A stretch of 13,951 nucleotides of DNA from CAZPBO01 sp964584815 (GTDB lineage Bacteria > Planctomycetota > SKW154). The notes under the pieces are model-generated. The model worked only from the letters and a program-made list of their open reading frames with translations. It had not been told where the DNA came from and made no database searches. Position 1 is the first letter of the stretch, and every line of letters begins with the position of its first letter. Of the stretch, positions 7,199-13,951 are shown piece after piece. Location of the stretch: assembly GCA_964584815.1 (NCBI GenBank), contig CAZPBO010000055.1, forward strand, positions 1 through 13,951, read 5' to 3'. The translations under genes and the position numbers were made by a program.

Positions 7199-7204
7199 CT
7201 CCTT
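7199..7204 (-). promoter_or_regulatory. Ribosome binding site supporting the porG GTG start
   Basis: AAGGAG on the minus strand, 7 bases before the GTG at 7191. The alternative ATG at 7221 has no purine-rich site at the right distance, so this site decides the start. Confidence 0.7.
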
Positions 7205-7219
7205 AACTCCTCCGTTATC

Positions 7220-7248
7220 ATTGTATCTCTGGCGCCATCTGATATCCA
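7220..7248 (-). promoter_or_regulatory. Promoter of the porG-porD-DRTGG operon
   Basis: On the minus strand TGGATA (7243-7248) is followed after 17 bases by TACAAT (7220-7225). Transcription would begin near 7213, leaving a leader of only about 20 bases that contains just the AAGGAG site and the GTG start at 7191. The -35 is weak; the -10 is good. Confidence 0.5.
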
Positions 7249-7311
7249 GTTTTTTTCGCACTTGCTATGTCGGCAACTCACAACACCACGCGGCATCCTT
7301 CCCATAACACC

Positions 7312-7340
7312 TTGATAAGAAGGGCTGTTTCTGATATGCT
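7312..7340 (+). promoter_or_regulatory. Promoter of the aldolase-HEAT-def-ribF-HEAT-yraN operon
   Basis: On the plus strand TTGATA (7312-7317), a 17-base spacer and TATGCT (7335-7340) form a good sigma70-like promoter. The expected start is near 7347, giving a leader of about 20 bases with GGAGG at 7356-7360, 7 bases before the ATG at 7368. It is back-to-back with the porG promoter; the two -35 boxes are about 60 bases apart. Confidence 0.6.
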
Positions 7341-7367
7341 CTCTGCGGAGGTTTTGGAGGCACTGTT

Positions 7368-8507
7368 ATGGCGTACGAGGCATTGTCAGGCTCTTATCTT
7401 TTTGAAGCGCTGCGGGATAGGGGATGCATAATCCTTGCCTGCAATGTGCGCATAACCAAAGGGGTTCTGCGGGGAATATTCCGCGCCGCCAAAGAGACCG
7501 ATGCCGCCATCATCATTGAGATGGCAAAGTCAGAATGCAACCAACATACAGGCTACACTGGCTACCGCCCCCGCGATTACGCACGGGTCGCCTATCAAAC
7601 CGCCGCCGATGTGGGATGCGATGTCTGGGCGCTCCACGCCGACCACATCACCGTCAAAAAAGGCTCTCCCGATGAAATCGCCGACACAAAAGAGTTGATA
7701 ACAGAACAGGTGGAATCAGGTTTTACATCATTTGCCATTGACGCATCGTATCTGTTCAACTTTGACGGCAAGGACGAGTATGAGCAGTTGCTGCCAAATA
7801 TTGAGGTGACCACAGAACTGGCAACATACATAAAAGGGAAGATGGCAGATAAACCATTCGGGCTTGAGGTTGAGGTAGGCGAGATAGGCAAAAAGGATGA
7901 AAGCGGGATGGTTCTGACGACGCCGCAGGAAGCGGTCACCTTCATAAGGGCGCTGAAAGAGCGGGGGGTGGAGCCGCAGGTGATTGCGGTCGCAAACGGC
8001 TCCGTTCACGGCAATCTCTACGATGAGCACGGCAACCCCATACCACAAATCGCCATAGACCTGGAGCGCACAAAAGCGATAGCGCAGGCTTTAAGGGATG
8101 CGGGGTTCGGCGTGCGTATCGCCCAGCACGGCATCACAGGAACACCCCTTGACTTAATCGCCACCCGTTTCCCCAAAGGTGATATAATAAAAGGAAATGT
8201 GGGAACAATGTGGCAGAACATCGCGTGGGATGTGTTGAAGGTGTTTCAACCCGACCTTTATGAGGAGATTTGGAACTGGACGATGTCAAACTACAAAAAG
8301 CCTGGCAAAAAAGATGTAGAGGTGTTCGGCAAGAGCAGTAAGTATGCGATAAAGGAGTTTTTCGGGCGTATATATTCTGTGGACGAGAGGACAGAGAGGG
8401 CGTTGGAGGCGGCGGCGTTTGCGGAAGCGCTTAAGTTCATCCGCGCTTTCGGCGCCGAAGGAACCGCAGAAACTGTGCGTCAGTATATGAAGGAGAAACG
8501 CTTGTGA
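7368..8507 (+). CDS. Class II (zinc) fructose-bisphosphate aldolase family protein
   Basis: 379 residues with the class II aldolase landmarks in order: HADH (90-93, with D92 as the likely catalytic Asp and H93 as a zinc ligand), FAIDASY (122-128), EVEVGEIG (167-174), VANGSVHGNLYD (208-219, H214 as a zinc ligand), QHGITGTP (253-260, H254 as a zinc ligand) and the KGNVGT phosphate-loop equivalent (275-280). The family cleaves or forms ketose-bisphosphates in glycolysis and gluconeogenesis. The usual HGGSG loop reads HGITG here and the protein is longer than common class II enzymes, so the substrate could differ from fructose-1,6-bisphosphate. ATG with GGAGG 7 bases upstream. It is the first gene of its operon, and the HEAT gene begins 10 bases after its stop. 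Confidence 0.85.
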   Translation: MAYEALSGSYLFEALRDRGCIILACNVRITKGVLRGIFRAAKETDAAIIIEMAKSECNQHTGYTGYRPRDYARVAYQTAADVGCDVWALHADHITVKKGSPDEIADTKELITEQVESGFTSFAIDASYLFNFDGKDEYEQLLPNIEVTTELATYIKGKMADKPFGLEVEVGEIGKKDESGMVLTTPQEAVTFIRALKERGVEPQVIAVANGSVHGNLYDEHGNPIPQIAIDLERTKAIAQALRDAGFGVRIAQHGITGTPLDLIATRFPKGDIIKGNVGTMWQNIAWDVLKVFQPDLYEEIWNWTMSNYKKPGKKDVEVFGKSSKYAIKEFFGRIYSVDERTERALEAAAFAEALKFIRAFGAEGTAETVRQYMKEKRL

Positions 8508-8517
8508 GGTATAAACG

Positions 8518-9750
8518 ATGAGGTGGCTTGTTGTGAGTTTGGCGGCGGTCATCTGGGGTGCTGCCTGGGCAGATGTTGTCTATCTACGCAACGGTCAGAA
8601 GGTGGAGGGCAAGGTGCTGAAGGACGACTGGGTGGTGCGCCTGCAGTTGCCCAGTGGTGCGGTGGTGGAGTTTCCCCGCGCCGATGTGGAAAAAGTGGAA
8701 TACACCCTGCCCCCGCAAGAGGAGTTCAAGGAGCGCTTTAAGGCACTCTCCGGCGACGACGCCGAAGGCTTCTTCAGACTGGGTCTGTGGGCTAAGCGAC
8801 ACGGGATGAGTAAAGAGGCGCAAATATGCTTTGAGCGCGCCCTCAAGATAGAGCCCGACCACACCGGAGCAAGACTGCAGTTGGGCTATGTCCGCGTCGG
8901 GTCAGAATGGCTGCAATTTGAAGAAGCCCAAAAAAAGAAAGGACTTGTCAAATACAAAGGACGCTGGATGACAAAAGAAGAAGCCGAACGCCTCAAGTTC
9001 GCTGAACGCAAAAGGCATATGACCAAGGTGGTGGAAAACCTCATAACACGGTTGCGTAGCCGCGACCCCCTCAAAGCCAAAAAAGCCGAAAAAGAGTTCG
9101 CAAAAATCAAAGACCCCGCCGCCATTGAAGCCATCGCCAAAAACTTCCCTCGCCTCAAACCCGAACATCGCCTGCTGGTCATTGAGACCCTCAAGAACAA
9201 CTTCAAGGCGGAAGATGTGGGCGACCTCCTTATCGGGGTTGCGTTGCGTGACCCTGAAGAGGATGTAAGAAAGGAAGCGGCACTGGCGCTGCGCCACCTC
9301 CGCTGCACCTGGGCATACGCGGAGTTCATAAAGGCGCTCTTTTACGAAAGGTCAGAAAGCGTGAGGGACGCGGCAAGCGACGCTCTGGGCTATCTGCGCG
9401 ACTCCTACGCCATTGAACCACTCATAGCAGGTCTCTGCGTCAAGGTTGGCACAGGACGCGCCCTCTCCAATCTCCGTATGTTCTCAGGCACGATAACCAG
9501 TCGCGTTGTCGGATGGAAAGAATACATAACACCGCGTGGCAAATTGCGCGTTCCGATTATCGTTCAGGTTGAAAGCGGCACATCCGTCGGTGGCGGCGAC
9601 AACGCACCCACATATATTGAGAACGGACAAGCACTCCACGCCTTAAAACATATAACAGGCGTCAACTTCTGGTATGAGAAGGATAAATGGCGCAAATGGT
9701 GGGCAGAAAATAAAGATAAATTTGACCGCTTTATGAATCCGAAAAAATAG
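8518..9750 (+). CDS. Exported protein with small N-terminal barrel, TPR and HEAT repeats
   Basis: 410 residues, function unknown. A signal peptide is clear: MRW followed by a hydrophobic stretch ending AAWA|D at about residue 18. Residues 19-62 (YLRNGQKVEGKVL, then beta-rich) look like a small SH3/Sm-like barrel. Residues 80-125 form a TPR pair (FFRLGLWAKRHGMSKEAQ, then FERALKIEPDH). A short motif with GRWMTKEEAERL (148-159) follows. HEAT/PBS-lyase-like repeats run from about 185 to 310 (RDPEEDVRKEAALALRHL is the clearest, 244-261). The C-terminus is Trp/Lys-rich and unassigned. This architecture is known to me mainly from Planctomycetes-type genomes. It starts 10 bases after the aldolase stop with GAGG 8 bases upstream of ATG, and precedes def by 24 bases. 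Probably periplasmic; a protein-binding role is inferred from the repeats. Confidence 0.82.
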   Translation: MRWLVVSLAAVIWGAAWADVVYLRNGQKVEGKVLKDDWVVRLQLPSGAVVEFPRADVEKVEYTLPPQEEFKERFKALSGDDAEGFFRLGLWAKRHGMSKEAQICFERALKIEPDHTGARLQLGYVRVGSEWLQFEEAQKKKGLVKYKGRWMTKEEAERLKFAERKRHMTKVVENLITRLRSRDPLKAKKAEKEFAKIKDPAAIEAIAKNFPRLKPEHRLLVIETLKNNFKAEDVGDLLIGVALRDPEEDVRKEAALALRHLRCTWAYAEFIKALFYERSESVRDAASDALGYLRDSYAIEPLIAGLCVKVGTGRALSNLRMFSGTITSRVVGWKEYITPRGKLRVPIIVQVESGTSVGGGDNAPTYIENGQALHALKHITGVNFWYEKDKWRKWWAENKDKFDRFMNPKK

Positions 9751-9774
9751 ATAAGAGGATGTAGGACAGGAACC

Positions 9775-10281
9775 GTGGAGATAGTGTTCTACCCTGACGA
9801 GCGGTTGCGTAAAGCGTGTGAGCGGGTGGATGTTTTTGATGAGCGTCTCCAGCGGGTGGCAGTGGAGATGATAGATGTGATGCATAAGAGGCGGGGGATA
9901 GGGTTGGCTGCTCCACAGGTGGGACTTCTTGTGCGCCTCATCGTGGTCTGCCCCAGCGGTGTCGCAGGCGAGGAGTATGTGCTTGTCAACCCGGAAGTAG
10001 CGCCTTTCGCGAGAACCGATGTTCGCGAGGAGGGATGCCTTTCGCTGCCCGGCGTCTTTGCGGAGGTGGAGCGCTCATCACGCATCTTCTGCCGCGCACA
10101 GAATATCTTCGGCGACCGCATTGAGTTTGAGGCGAACGGACTCCTCGCACGCGTTATCCAGCACGAAACCGACCACTTAAACGGCATCCTCTTCATTGAC
10201 AGAATCACACCAGAACAGATGAAAAGAGTTGAAAAACGGTTACGCGAACTGGAGAGCAAATATGCAGGTGGTCAAACTTGA
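9775..10281 (+). CDS. def: Peptide deformylase
   Basis: Removes the formyl group from the N-terminal Met of new proteins in the cytoplasm; a metal enzyme. 168 residues, normal length. All three family motifs are intact: GIGLAAPQ (41-48), EEGCLS (85-90, metal ligand C88) and QHETDHLNG (129-137, metal ligands H130 and H134, catalytic E131). The start is a GTG at 9775 with AGGA 8 bases upstream; no ATG is available nearby. Its 3' end overlaps ribF by 20 bases, so the two are probably coupled. Confidence 0.96.
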   Translation: MEIVFYPDERLRKACERVDVFDERLQRVAVEMIDVMHKRRGIGLAAPQVGLLVRLIVVCPSGVAGEEYVLVNPEVAPFARTDVREEGCLSLPGVFAEVERSSRIFCRAQNIFGDRIEFEANGLLARVIQHETDHLNGILFIDRITPEQMKRVEKRLRELESKYAGGQT

Positions 10282-11191
10282 GGACGCATCCCCGTCACTT
10301 TTTGCCACCCCAGTCGTGACGGTCGGCTTCTTTGACGGCTTCCATCTGGGGCACCAGACGCTGCTGTCACGGCTTGTGGGCTGGGCAGCTTCAAAACGCT
10401 CCGACGCCGTCGTCCTCACATTCCCCCGCCATCCAAAAGGAGTCATCGCCCACACCCCTCCTCTCCATATTATGTCGCCCGAACATCGCCTCATCTGGTT
10501 CCGCCGCCTTATGGTTGACGCCGTAGTCCTGATGCAGTTCAACGACGAGTTAGCGTCAATGCCAGCCGAGCGCTTCATTGAGGAAATCCTGCTGGAGCGC
10601 ATAGGCGCAACAGGCATCCTCTTCGGATGGGACTCCCGTTTCGGCGCCCGCGGCAGAGGCGACGCCGACTTCACAGAAAACGGTCCGTGGAACATTGAGG
10701 TGCGCCGCTGCCCACCCGTTGAGGTGGACGGCACACGCCCCTCAAGCACACTCATACGCCGACTCATCCTACAAGGACGCCTTGACCAAGCCCACAAACT
10801 TATGGGGCATTTCCACACTCTCTGGGGATTGGTGGTGCAAGGACACGGAGTGGGGCGCAAAATGGGAATACCAACAGTCAACCTCAGCACAGAAGCAGAA
10901 ACACTGCCGCCAGAGGGAGTTTATGGCGGCAGAGCCGTTCTGCCTGACGGTCGCTGGCACTGGGCACTTGTCAATATCGGTCCACGCCCCACATTCGGTT
11001 CCCGCACCACATCCATTGAAGCCCACCTTCTCGGCTTTGACGGCGAACTTTACGGACAGAAAATAGAGTTGGAAATCCACCGCTTCATCCGCAAAGTGCG
11101 CCCATTTCCCGACGCGGCGGCGCTCAAGCGCCAAATTGAGCGCGACATAAACAGATTCCTTTCGGAGATGCGACTTGGAAGACGCTCTTGA
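10262..11191 (+). CDS. ribF: Bifunctional riboflavin kinase / FAD synthetase
   Basis: Converts riboflavin to FMN and then FAD. 309 residues from the ATG at 10262, which has GGAG 7 bases upstream; an in-frame ATG at 10229 lies inside def and lacks a site. The N-terminal FAD synthetase domain (1-180) shows VGFFDGFHLGHQTLL (21-35), FGWDSRFGARGRGDADF (121-137) and PSSTLIRRLI (160-169). The C-terminal riboflavin kinase domain (185-300) shows GHGVGRKMGIPTVNL (194-208), PPEGVYGGRA (216-225), NIGPRPTFG (238-246) and EAHLLGFDGELYGQ (253-266). It overlaps def by 20 bases upstream and the HEAT gene by 17 bases downstream. Confidence 0.95.
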   Translation: MQVVKLEDASPSLFATPVVTVGFFDGFHLGHQTLLSRLVGWAASKRSDAVVLTFPRHPKGVIAHTPPLHIMSPEHRLIWFRRLMVDAVVLMQFNDELASMPAERFIEEILLERIGATGILFGWDSRFGARGRGDADFTENGPWNIEVRRCPPVEVDGTRPSSTLIRRLILQGRLDQAHKLMGHFHTLWGLVVQGHGVGRKMGIPTVNLSTEAETLPPEGVYGGRAVLPDGRWHWALVNIGPRPTFGSRTTSIEAHLLGFDGELYGQKIELEIHRFIRKVRPFPDAAALKRQIERDINRFLSEMRLGRRS

Positions 11192-12248
11192 AAAGTTCTC
11201 GCGTGACGGTTCCGTTCTGCGGTTCAGTCTGCAGCAGGGGGAGAAAACACAACAGTTTGAGATGCTGTATCTTGAGGTGGAAAGTGACGAGGAGTTAGAG
11301 GAGGCGGCGCGGTCACCCGACCCCCACCGCCGTTTCGCCGCCATCTACCGCATCGCCCAGAACCCCAAACCTCGTTTTCTGGGTGTGCTACTTGCCGCGG
11401 CGCAGGACAGAAGTTTCGTGGGTCGCGGCGCTGCTGTAATCGGGCTTGCAAAACTCGCAAAAACCGACAGAACAGCGCGTAAAGCCGTCAATGCCGCCCT
11501 CTTCTCCGGCGATTACCTTCTGACTCTAAGTGCGCTGCAGGGGATGGGATTTTTCTGCGGTTTCTGGGTGCGGCGTAGGCTGCGTCGTGTCCTGCGCCAT
11601 CTGATGCGCCAACCTCTTGACAAAAGCCCCGCCAGCATCGCACGCGGCTTCCTCGCTACCGCCGCCGCAGAATCACTCATCAAATGCCGCGATAACTCCG
11701 CTGTCCCACAACTACACCGCCTCCTTCAACACCCAGACCCACACATCAGAACACAAACTCTCTCCGTCCTTGCCCGTCATCCAGAAGTCGCCGACATCCA
11801 GAAAGTCGCACCCCTATCAAAACAGAGTCCACCTGTCTCCATCCCCGCCCTTGAAATCCTCGCCAAAAAGGGTGATGCAAGCGCGCTTGAGGACATAATA
11901 GCATATGCTGAATCGCCTGAAGGCAATGTGCGTGCGCAGGCGCTTGCGGCGCTCCTCAACATCGGCTCCCAAAAAGCCCTTGACGCCGCCCACAACCTCA
12001 TCAAAAACGAAAAAGACCCGCTCCTTCGCACCCAAGTCGCCCTACGCCTTATAAATGCCGGCAGAAAGGTTGACGCCGATGTCGTCTCCCCACTTCTTTC
12101 GCACAACTCCCCTGTGGTTCGCCAAAGCGCCATACTGGCATTAGCACAATGTGACGGCGGAAAGGAAATTCTGCGACACCATCTTGAGCGTGAGCCTGAC
12201 GAGATACTGCGTCGCATGATAGAAAAGCAACTTACAGAGGAGAAGTGA
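11175..12248 (+). CDS. Cytoplasmic HEAT-repeat protein
   Basis: 357 residues with no signal peptide or membrane span; function not recognised. HEAT/PBS-lyase-like helical repeats fill most of the length, the clearest being SPDPHRRFAAIYRIAQ (47-62), HPDPHIRTQTLSVLARH (186-202), SPEGNVRAQALAALLNIG (247-264), KDPLLRTQVALRLINAG (280-296) and NSPVVRQSAILALAQC (311-326). A basic stretch WVRRRLRRVLRHLMR lies at 131-145. The N-terminal 45 residues are acidic and precede the repeats. The start is a TTG at 11175 with CGGAG 7 bases upstream; the next in-frame ATG (11262) would cut into the protein without a better site. It overlaps ribF by 17 bases and yraN by 4 (GTGA). Likely a scaffold for protein contacts. 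Confidence 0.82.
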   Translation: MEDALEKFSRDGSVLRFSLQQGEKTQQFEMLYLEVESDEELEEAARSPDPHRRFAAIYRIAQNPKPRFLGVLLAAAQDRSFVGRGAAVIGLAKLAKTDRTARKAVNAALFSGDYLLTLSALQGMGFFCGFWVRRRLRRVLRHLMRQPLDKSPASIARGFLATAAAESLIKCRDNSAVPQLHRLLQHPDPHIRTQTLSVLARHPEVADIQKVAPLSKQSPPVSIPALEILAKKGDASALEDIIAYAESPEGNVRAQALAALLNIGSQKALDAAHNLIKNEKDPLLRTQVALRLINAGRKVDADVVSPLLSHNSPVVRQSAILALAQCDGGKEILRHHLEREPDEILRRMIEKQLTEEK

Positions 12249-12604
12249 CGGCGGTGTTTGGGAGTAGACGCGCCAAAGGTGAGCGGTATGAGAAGAAAGC
12301 GGCAGCCTTGCTTAAACGCCGTGGATACCAGATAATAGAACGCAACTTCATAGCCCGCGGCGGAGAGATTGATATCGTCGCCTTGAAAGGCGACTGTCTG
12401 GTCTTTGTGGAGGTGCGGCAGCGTGGTGAGGGGGCAAAAGAGAGCGCGGGTGAGAGCATAACAGCGCAAAAGATAAGGCGCATAAAGCGCGCCGCCGCTC
12501 ACTTCATCTCCCAACGTCCCGCCGCAAAGAAACTCAAAATACGCTTTGATGTCGTCCTATTTGACGGCGAAAAACCGCGCCATATTGAAGGCGCCTTCAC
12601 TTAA
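12245..12604 (+). CDS. yraN: YraN/UPF0102-family endonuclease-like protein
   Basis: 119 residues with the UPF0102 pattern: KGERYEKKAAALLKRRGY (11-28), RN at 33-34, the nuclease-type core GGEIDIVALKGDCLVFVEVR (39-58, with E41, D43 and E56 as the probable metal-binding acids) and ESITAQKIRRIKRAA (70-84). The fold is that of restriction-endonuclease/Holliday-resolvase-like proteins; its cellular role is not settled. The GTG at 12245 overlaps the previous stop as GTGA, with GAGGAG just upstream; the spacing is short, so the GTG at 12254 is an alternative start. Last gene of the operon. Its 3' end overlaps the end of the convergent VWA gene by 8 bases. Confidence 0.9.
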   Translation: MTAVFGSRRAKGERYEKKAAALLKRRGYQIIERNFIARGGEIDIVALKGDCLVFVEVRQRGEGAKESAGESITAQKIRRIKRAAAHFISQRPAAKKLKIRFDVVLFDGEKPRHIEGAFT

Positions 12605-13292
12605 CAAACGCTCTGAAGCGGAAACTCCCACCGCAACAGTGAGCCAACTCTGCCAGCAACTCCGCCGCTTTCTCATCCTCTGAAACCAGTATCGTGTTGA
12701 GGCGCCCACCGTTTTTGGAAACAAGCCGCCGCGCCGCCCCCACTATCTCCCCCGCATCAGTCTCGCCCGTGTTGGGATAGTCGTCCGCCACCAGAAAAAC
12801 GCTGACACAATCGGACAACGAGAACGCAGTTTTTAACGCTACAAGAAGAACGCTGCAACCGGCAGGACGCCATCCGCCAAGCCAGCGCATCGCCTCCGCT
12901 TTCCCACGCGCATCAGCAACAACAAGCCCCCTACGCCACGCTACCGCACCCCCCTCACACGCAGATGAAAATAAAACAATGTTGAAAAACGCATTCGGCG
13001 GTAACTCCGATATCGCGCTCTCCGCTGATGCCACCACCTTCTCCCATATCCGCTTCATTGAAGCGGAGCGGTCTATCGCAAAAACGACAAAAACATCCTC
13101 GCAATCGGAGTCAAACAACTCGCAGAGGTCGGTCTCATCTCCGAAAGTGCTATGACGGTTTGGCGGTGGCGGAATGGGCAACTCCACCTGCTGCGCCCAC
13201 ACAAAACCTATCATCAAAATAACCGCAAACCTCAACTTATAACCCCCAAGATGCCTGCCAACATTATACGCACCTTTGCGCCTCTTCTCCAT
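12597..13292 (-). CDS. Exported von Willebrand factor A (VWA)-domain protein
   Basis: 231 residues, function unknown. After a basic start there is a signal-peptide-like hydrophobic stretch (LRFAVILMIGFVWA, 20-33), a Pro-rich linker (PIPPPPN, 39-45), then a VWA fold from about 66. The metal site DxSxS is intact (VFAIDRSASM, D74, S76, S78). The second site residue falls in AGCSVLL (144-150), with Ser147 where Thr is usual, and the third acidic site is VADD (168-171). Seven Cys residues fit an exported, disulfide-bonded protein. ATG at 13292 was kept; a TTG at 13235 after GGGGG would give a more compact signal peptide and is a real alternative. It begins 15 bases after the upstream lipoprotein-like gene and probably shares its transcript. 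Confidence 0.78.
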   Translation of the reverse strand: MEKRRKGAYNVGRHLGGYKLRFAVILMIGFVWAQQVELPIPPPPNRHSTFGDETDLCELFDSDCEDVFVVFAIDRSASMKRIWEKVVASAESAISELPPNAFFNIVLFSSACEGGAVAWRRGLVVADARGKAEAMRWLGGWRPAGCSVLLVALKTAFSLSDCVSVFLVADDYPNTGETDAGEIVGAARRLVSKNGGRLNTILVSEDEKAAELLAELAHCCGGSFRFRAFVK

Positions 13293-13307
13293 CTTTTCGC
13301 CGCCTGC

Positions 13308-13951
13308 CTAAAACTTGGTGTTGAGAACCTCACACTCGGGAATTCCATCCTCACTCTTTCTCCAGCCAGAAGGCAGGCTCACCTTAAATGTCCTGTCAGG
13401 AAATGTGCGGTCAAATTTGACAGATTTGCACTCATAAACTTCGTGCGCAAGCACTGCTCCTGCCGCCTTCAACAGATGCTCCTTCTTAAGGGCAACGCCT
13501 TTCTCCTTATCAACCCAGTAGGTGAGGGTCACATCGCCGCCTTGATATTTGCCTTTTATCTGCATAACCAAGCAGGTTCTGCCAGCGACGGTTTCTTTTC
13601 TGCCTGCGAACTTAGGGGCGCCGAACGGGCTCACTTCAGGCGGCATCTTCCAAAACGGTCTTCCGTTAAGGCTGTCCGCGTCAAACCGCATCGCCTCTTT
13701 TTTGGTGCGCACAAGCCGCCACAACACCTCACCGTTACATATCCATTCTCTTGTTCCTCTTTGGGACGGCGGATTGGCGTCGGTCCATTTGACAATCAGA
13801 TGAAATTTTCCACCGCTGGCTTTAACCTTCATCTGCGCCCTCACCGCAAAGAAGGACTGTCCGGAGATTTGCGATTTGTAGACCCATTCTCCCTCAAAAT
13901 TTGGGGAGCCGCCCCCGCCGCATCCGAACGCAGAAAACGCAACCGCCACAA
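13308..13951 (-). CDS. Exported LolA-like protein, probable lipoprotein (N-terminus cut by window edge)
   Basis: About 213 visible residues, with the start probably just outside the right edge because only some ten residues of a signal peptide are visible (AVAFSAFGC, then GGGG and S). The Cys followed by Gly-Gly-Gly-Gly-Ser suggests lipid attachment, but the residues before it are a poor lipobox match. The rest is beta-rich: alternating strands, then GEVLWRLVRTKKEAMRFD (visible residues about 72-89), YWVDKEKGVALKKEHLL (about 143-159) and a C-terminal FPDRTFKVSLPSGW. This layout resembles the LolA/outer-membrane lipoprotein-sorting-like fold found in many exported proteins of unknown role. Substrate unknown. 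It is followed closely by the VWA gene. Confidence 0.65.
   Translation of the reverse strand, partial: VAVAFSAFGCGGGGSPNFEGEWVYKSQISGQSFFAVRAQMKVKASGGKFHLIVKWTDANPPSQRGTREWICNGEVLWRLVRTKKEAMRFDADSLNGRPFWKMPPEVSPFGAPKFAGRKETVAGRTCLVMQIKGKYQGGDVTLTYWVDKEKGVALKKEHLLKAAGAVLAHEVYECKSVKFDRTFPDRTFKVSLPSGWRKSEDGIPECEVLNTKF

Noticed and set aside
6526..7206. A 226-codon plus-strand frame.
   Set aside because: Antisense to porD and porG. Its His/Arg/Leu-rich translation has no recognisable domain.
7192..7221. PorG starting at the ATG at 7221 (ten extra residues).
   Set aside because: No ribosome binding site precedes it, a -10 box overlaps it, and family members normally begin at the residue given by the GTG at 7191.
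10240..10890. A 216-codon minus-strand frame.
   Set aside because: Antisense to ribF, whose motifs are all intact; the composition is Arg/Ser/Pro-rich and no domain is visible.
11777..12514. A 245-codon minus-strand frame, long enough to be a gene.
   Set aside because: It is antisense to the HEAT gene and yraN, both well supported. Its translation is Ser/Arg-rich without motifs, as expected of a shadow frame in this codon usage.
1..13951. tRNA or rRNA genes, CRISPR repeats, transposase genes, terminal inverted repeats or phage modules.
   Set aside because: None were seen by reading. Nearly every base is accounted for by protein genes and two short promoter regions.

Overview
The window is densely coding bacterial DNA with almost no spacer sequence. 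I see no RNA genes, insertion sequences, CRISPR arrays or phage genes. Several traits suggest an uncultivated anaerobe, possibly Planctomycetota-like or a neighbouring deep lineage: a large Ser/Thr-kinase-like receptor with an MJ0042-like zinc ribbon, several HEAT-repeat and exported proteins, a lone CheY-type receiver, and subunits of a pyruvate-type ferredoxin oxidoreductase. This placement is an inference from gene content and is weak.

Layout. (1) 1-5131, minus strand: a tight operon reading HU-like DNA-binding protein > 1135-residue membrane pseudokinase > single-domain response regulator > GlgC (ADP-glucose pyrophosphorylase, cut by the left edge). It has a good sigma70-like promoter at 5186-5214, enclosed by an inverted repeat. 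(2) 5226-7191, minus strand: PorG > PorD > a BioD-like/DRTGG protein resembling the N-terminal half of phosphotransacetylase, each overlapping the next. (3) 7192-7367: a short divergent promoter region with recognisable promoters for both sides. (4) 7368-12604, plus strand: class II aldolase-family protein > exported HEAT/TPR protein > Def > RibF > cytoplasmic HEAT protein > YraN/UPF0102, mostly coupled by short gaps or overlaps. (5) 12597-13951, minus strand: a convergent pair, an exported LolA-like (possible lipo)protein (cut by the right edge) followed by an exported VWA-domain protein.

How the genes may work together. The left operon is the most unusual part. It places glycogen precursor synthesis (GlgC) directly behind a stand-alone receiver and a receptor-like pseudokinase. 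That receptor has tandem MshEN-like motifs at its N-terminus, lacks key catalytic residues of the kinase fold, has one membrane span, and carries a predicted periplasmic part with helical repeats, an Sm/SH3-like barrel and a concanavalin-like C-terminal domain. I read this as a candidate signalling module linked to carbon storage. The second operon joins acetyl-CoA-forming ferredoxin chemistry to a protein that resembles the regulatory half of Pta. The aldolase-family gene starts the divergent operon, so central carbon functions dominate the middle of the window.

No stretch longer than about 180 bases lacks a gene. The longest are 7192-7367 and 5132-5225, and both are described as promoter regions.
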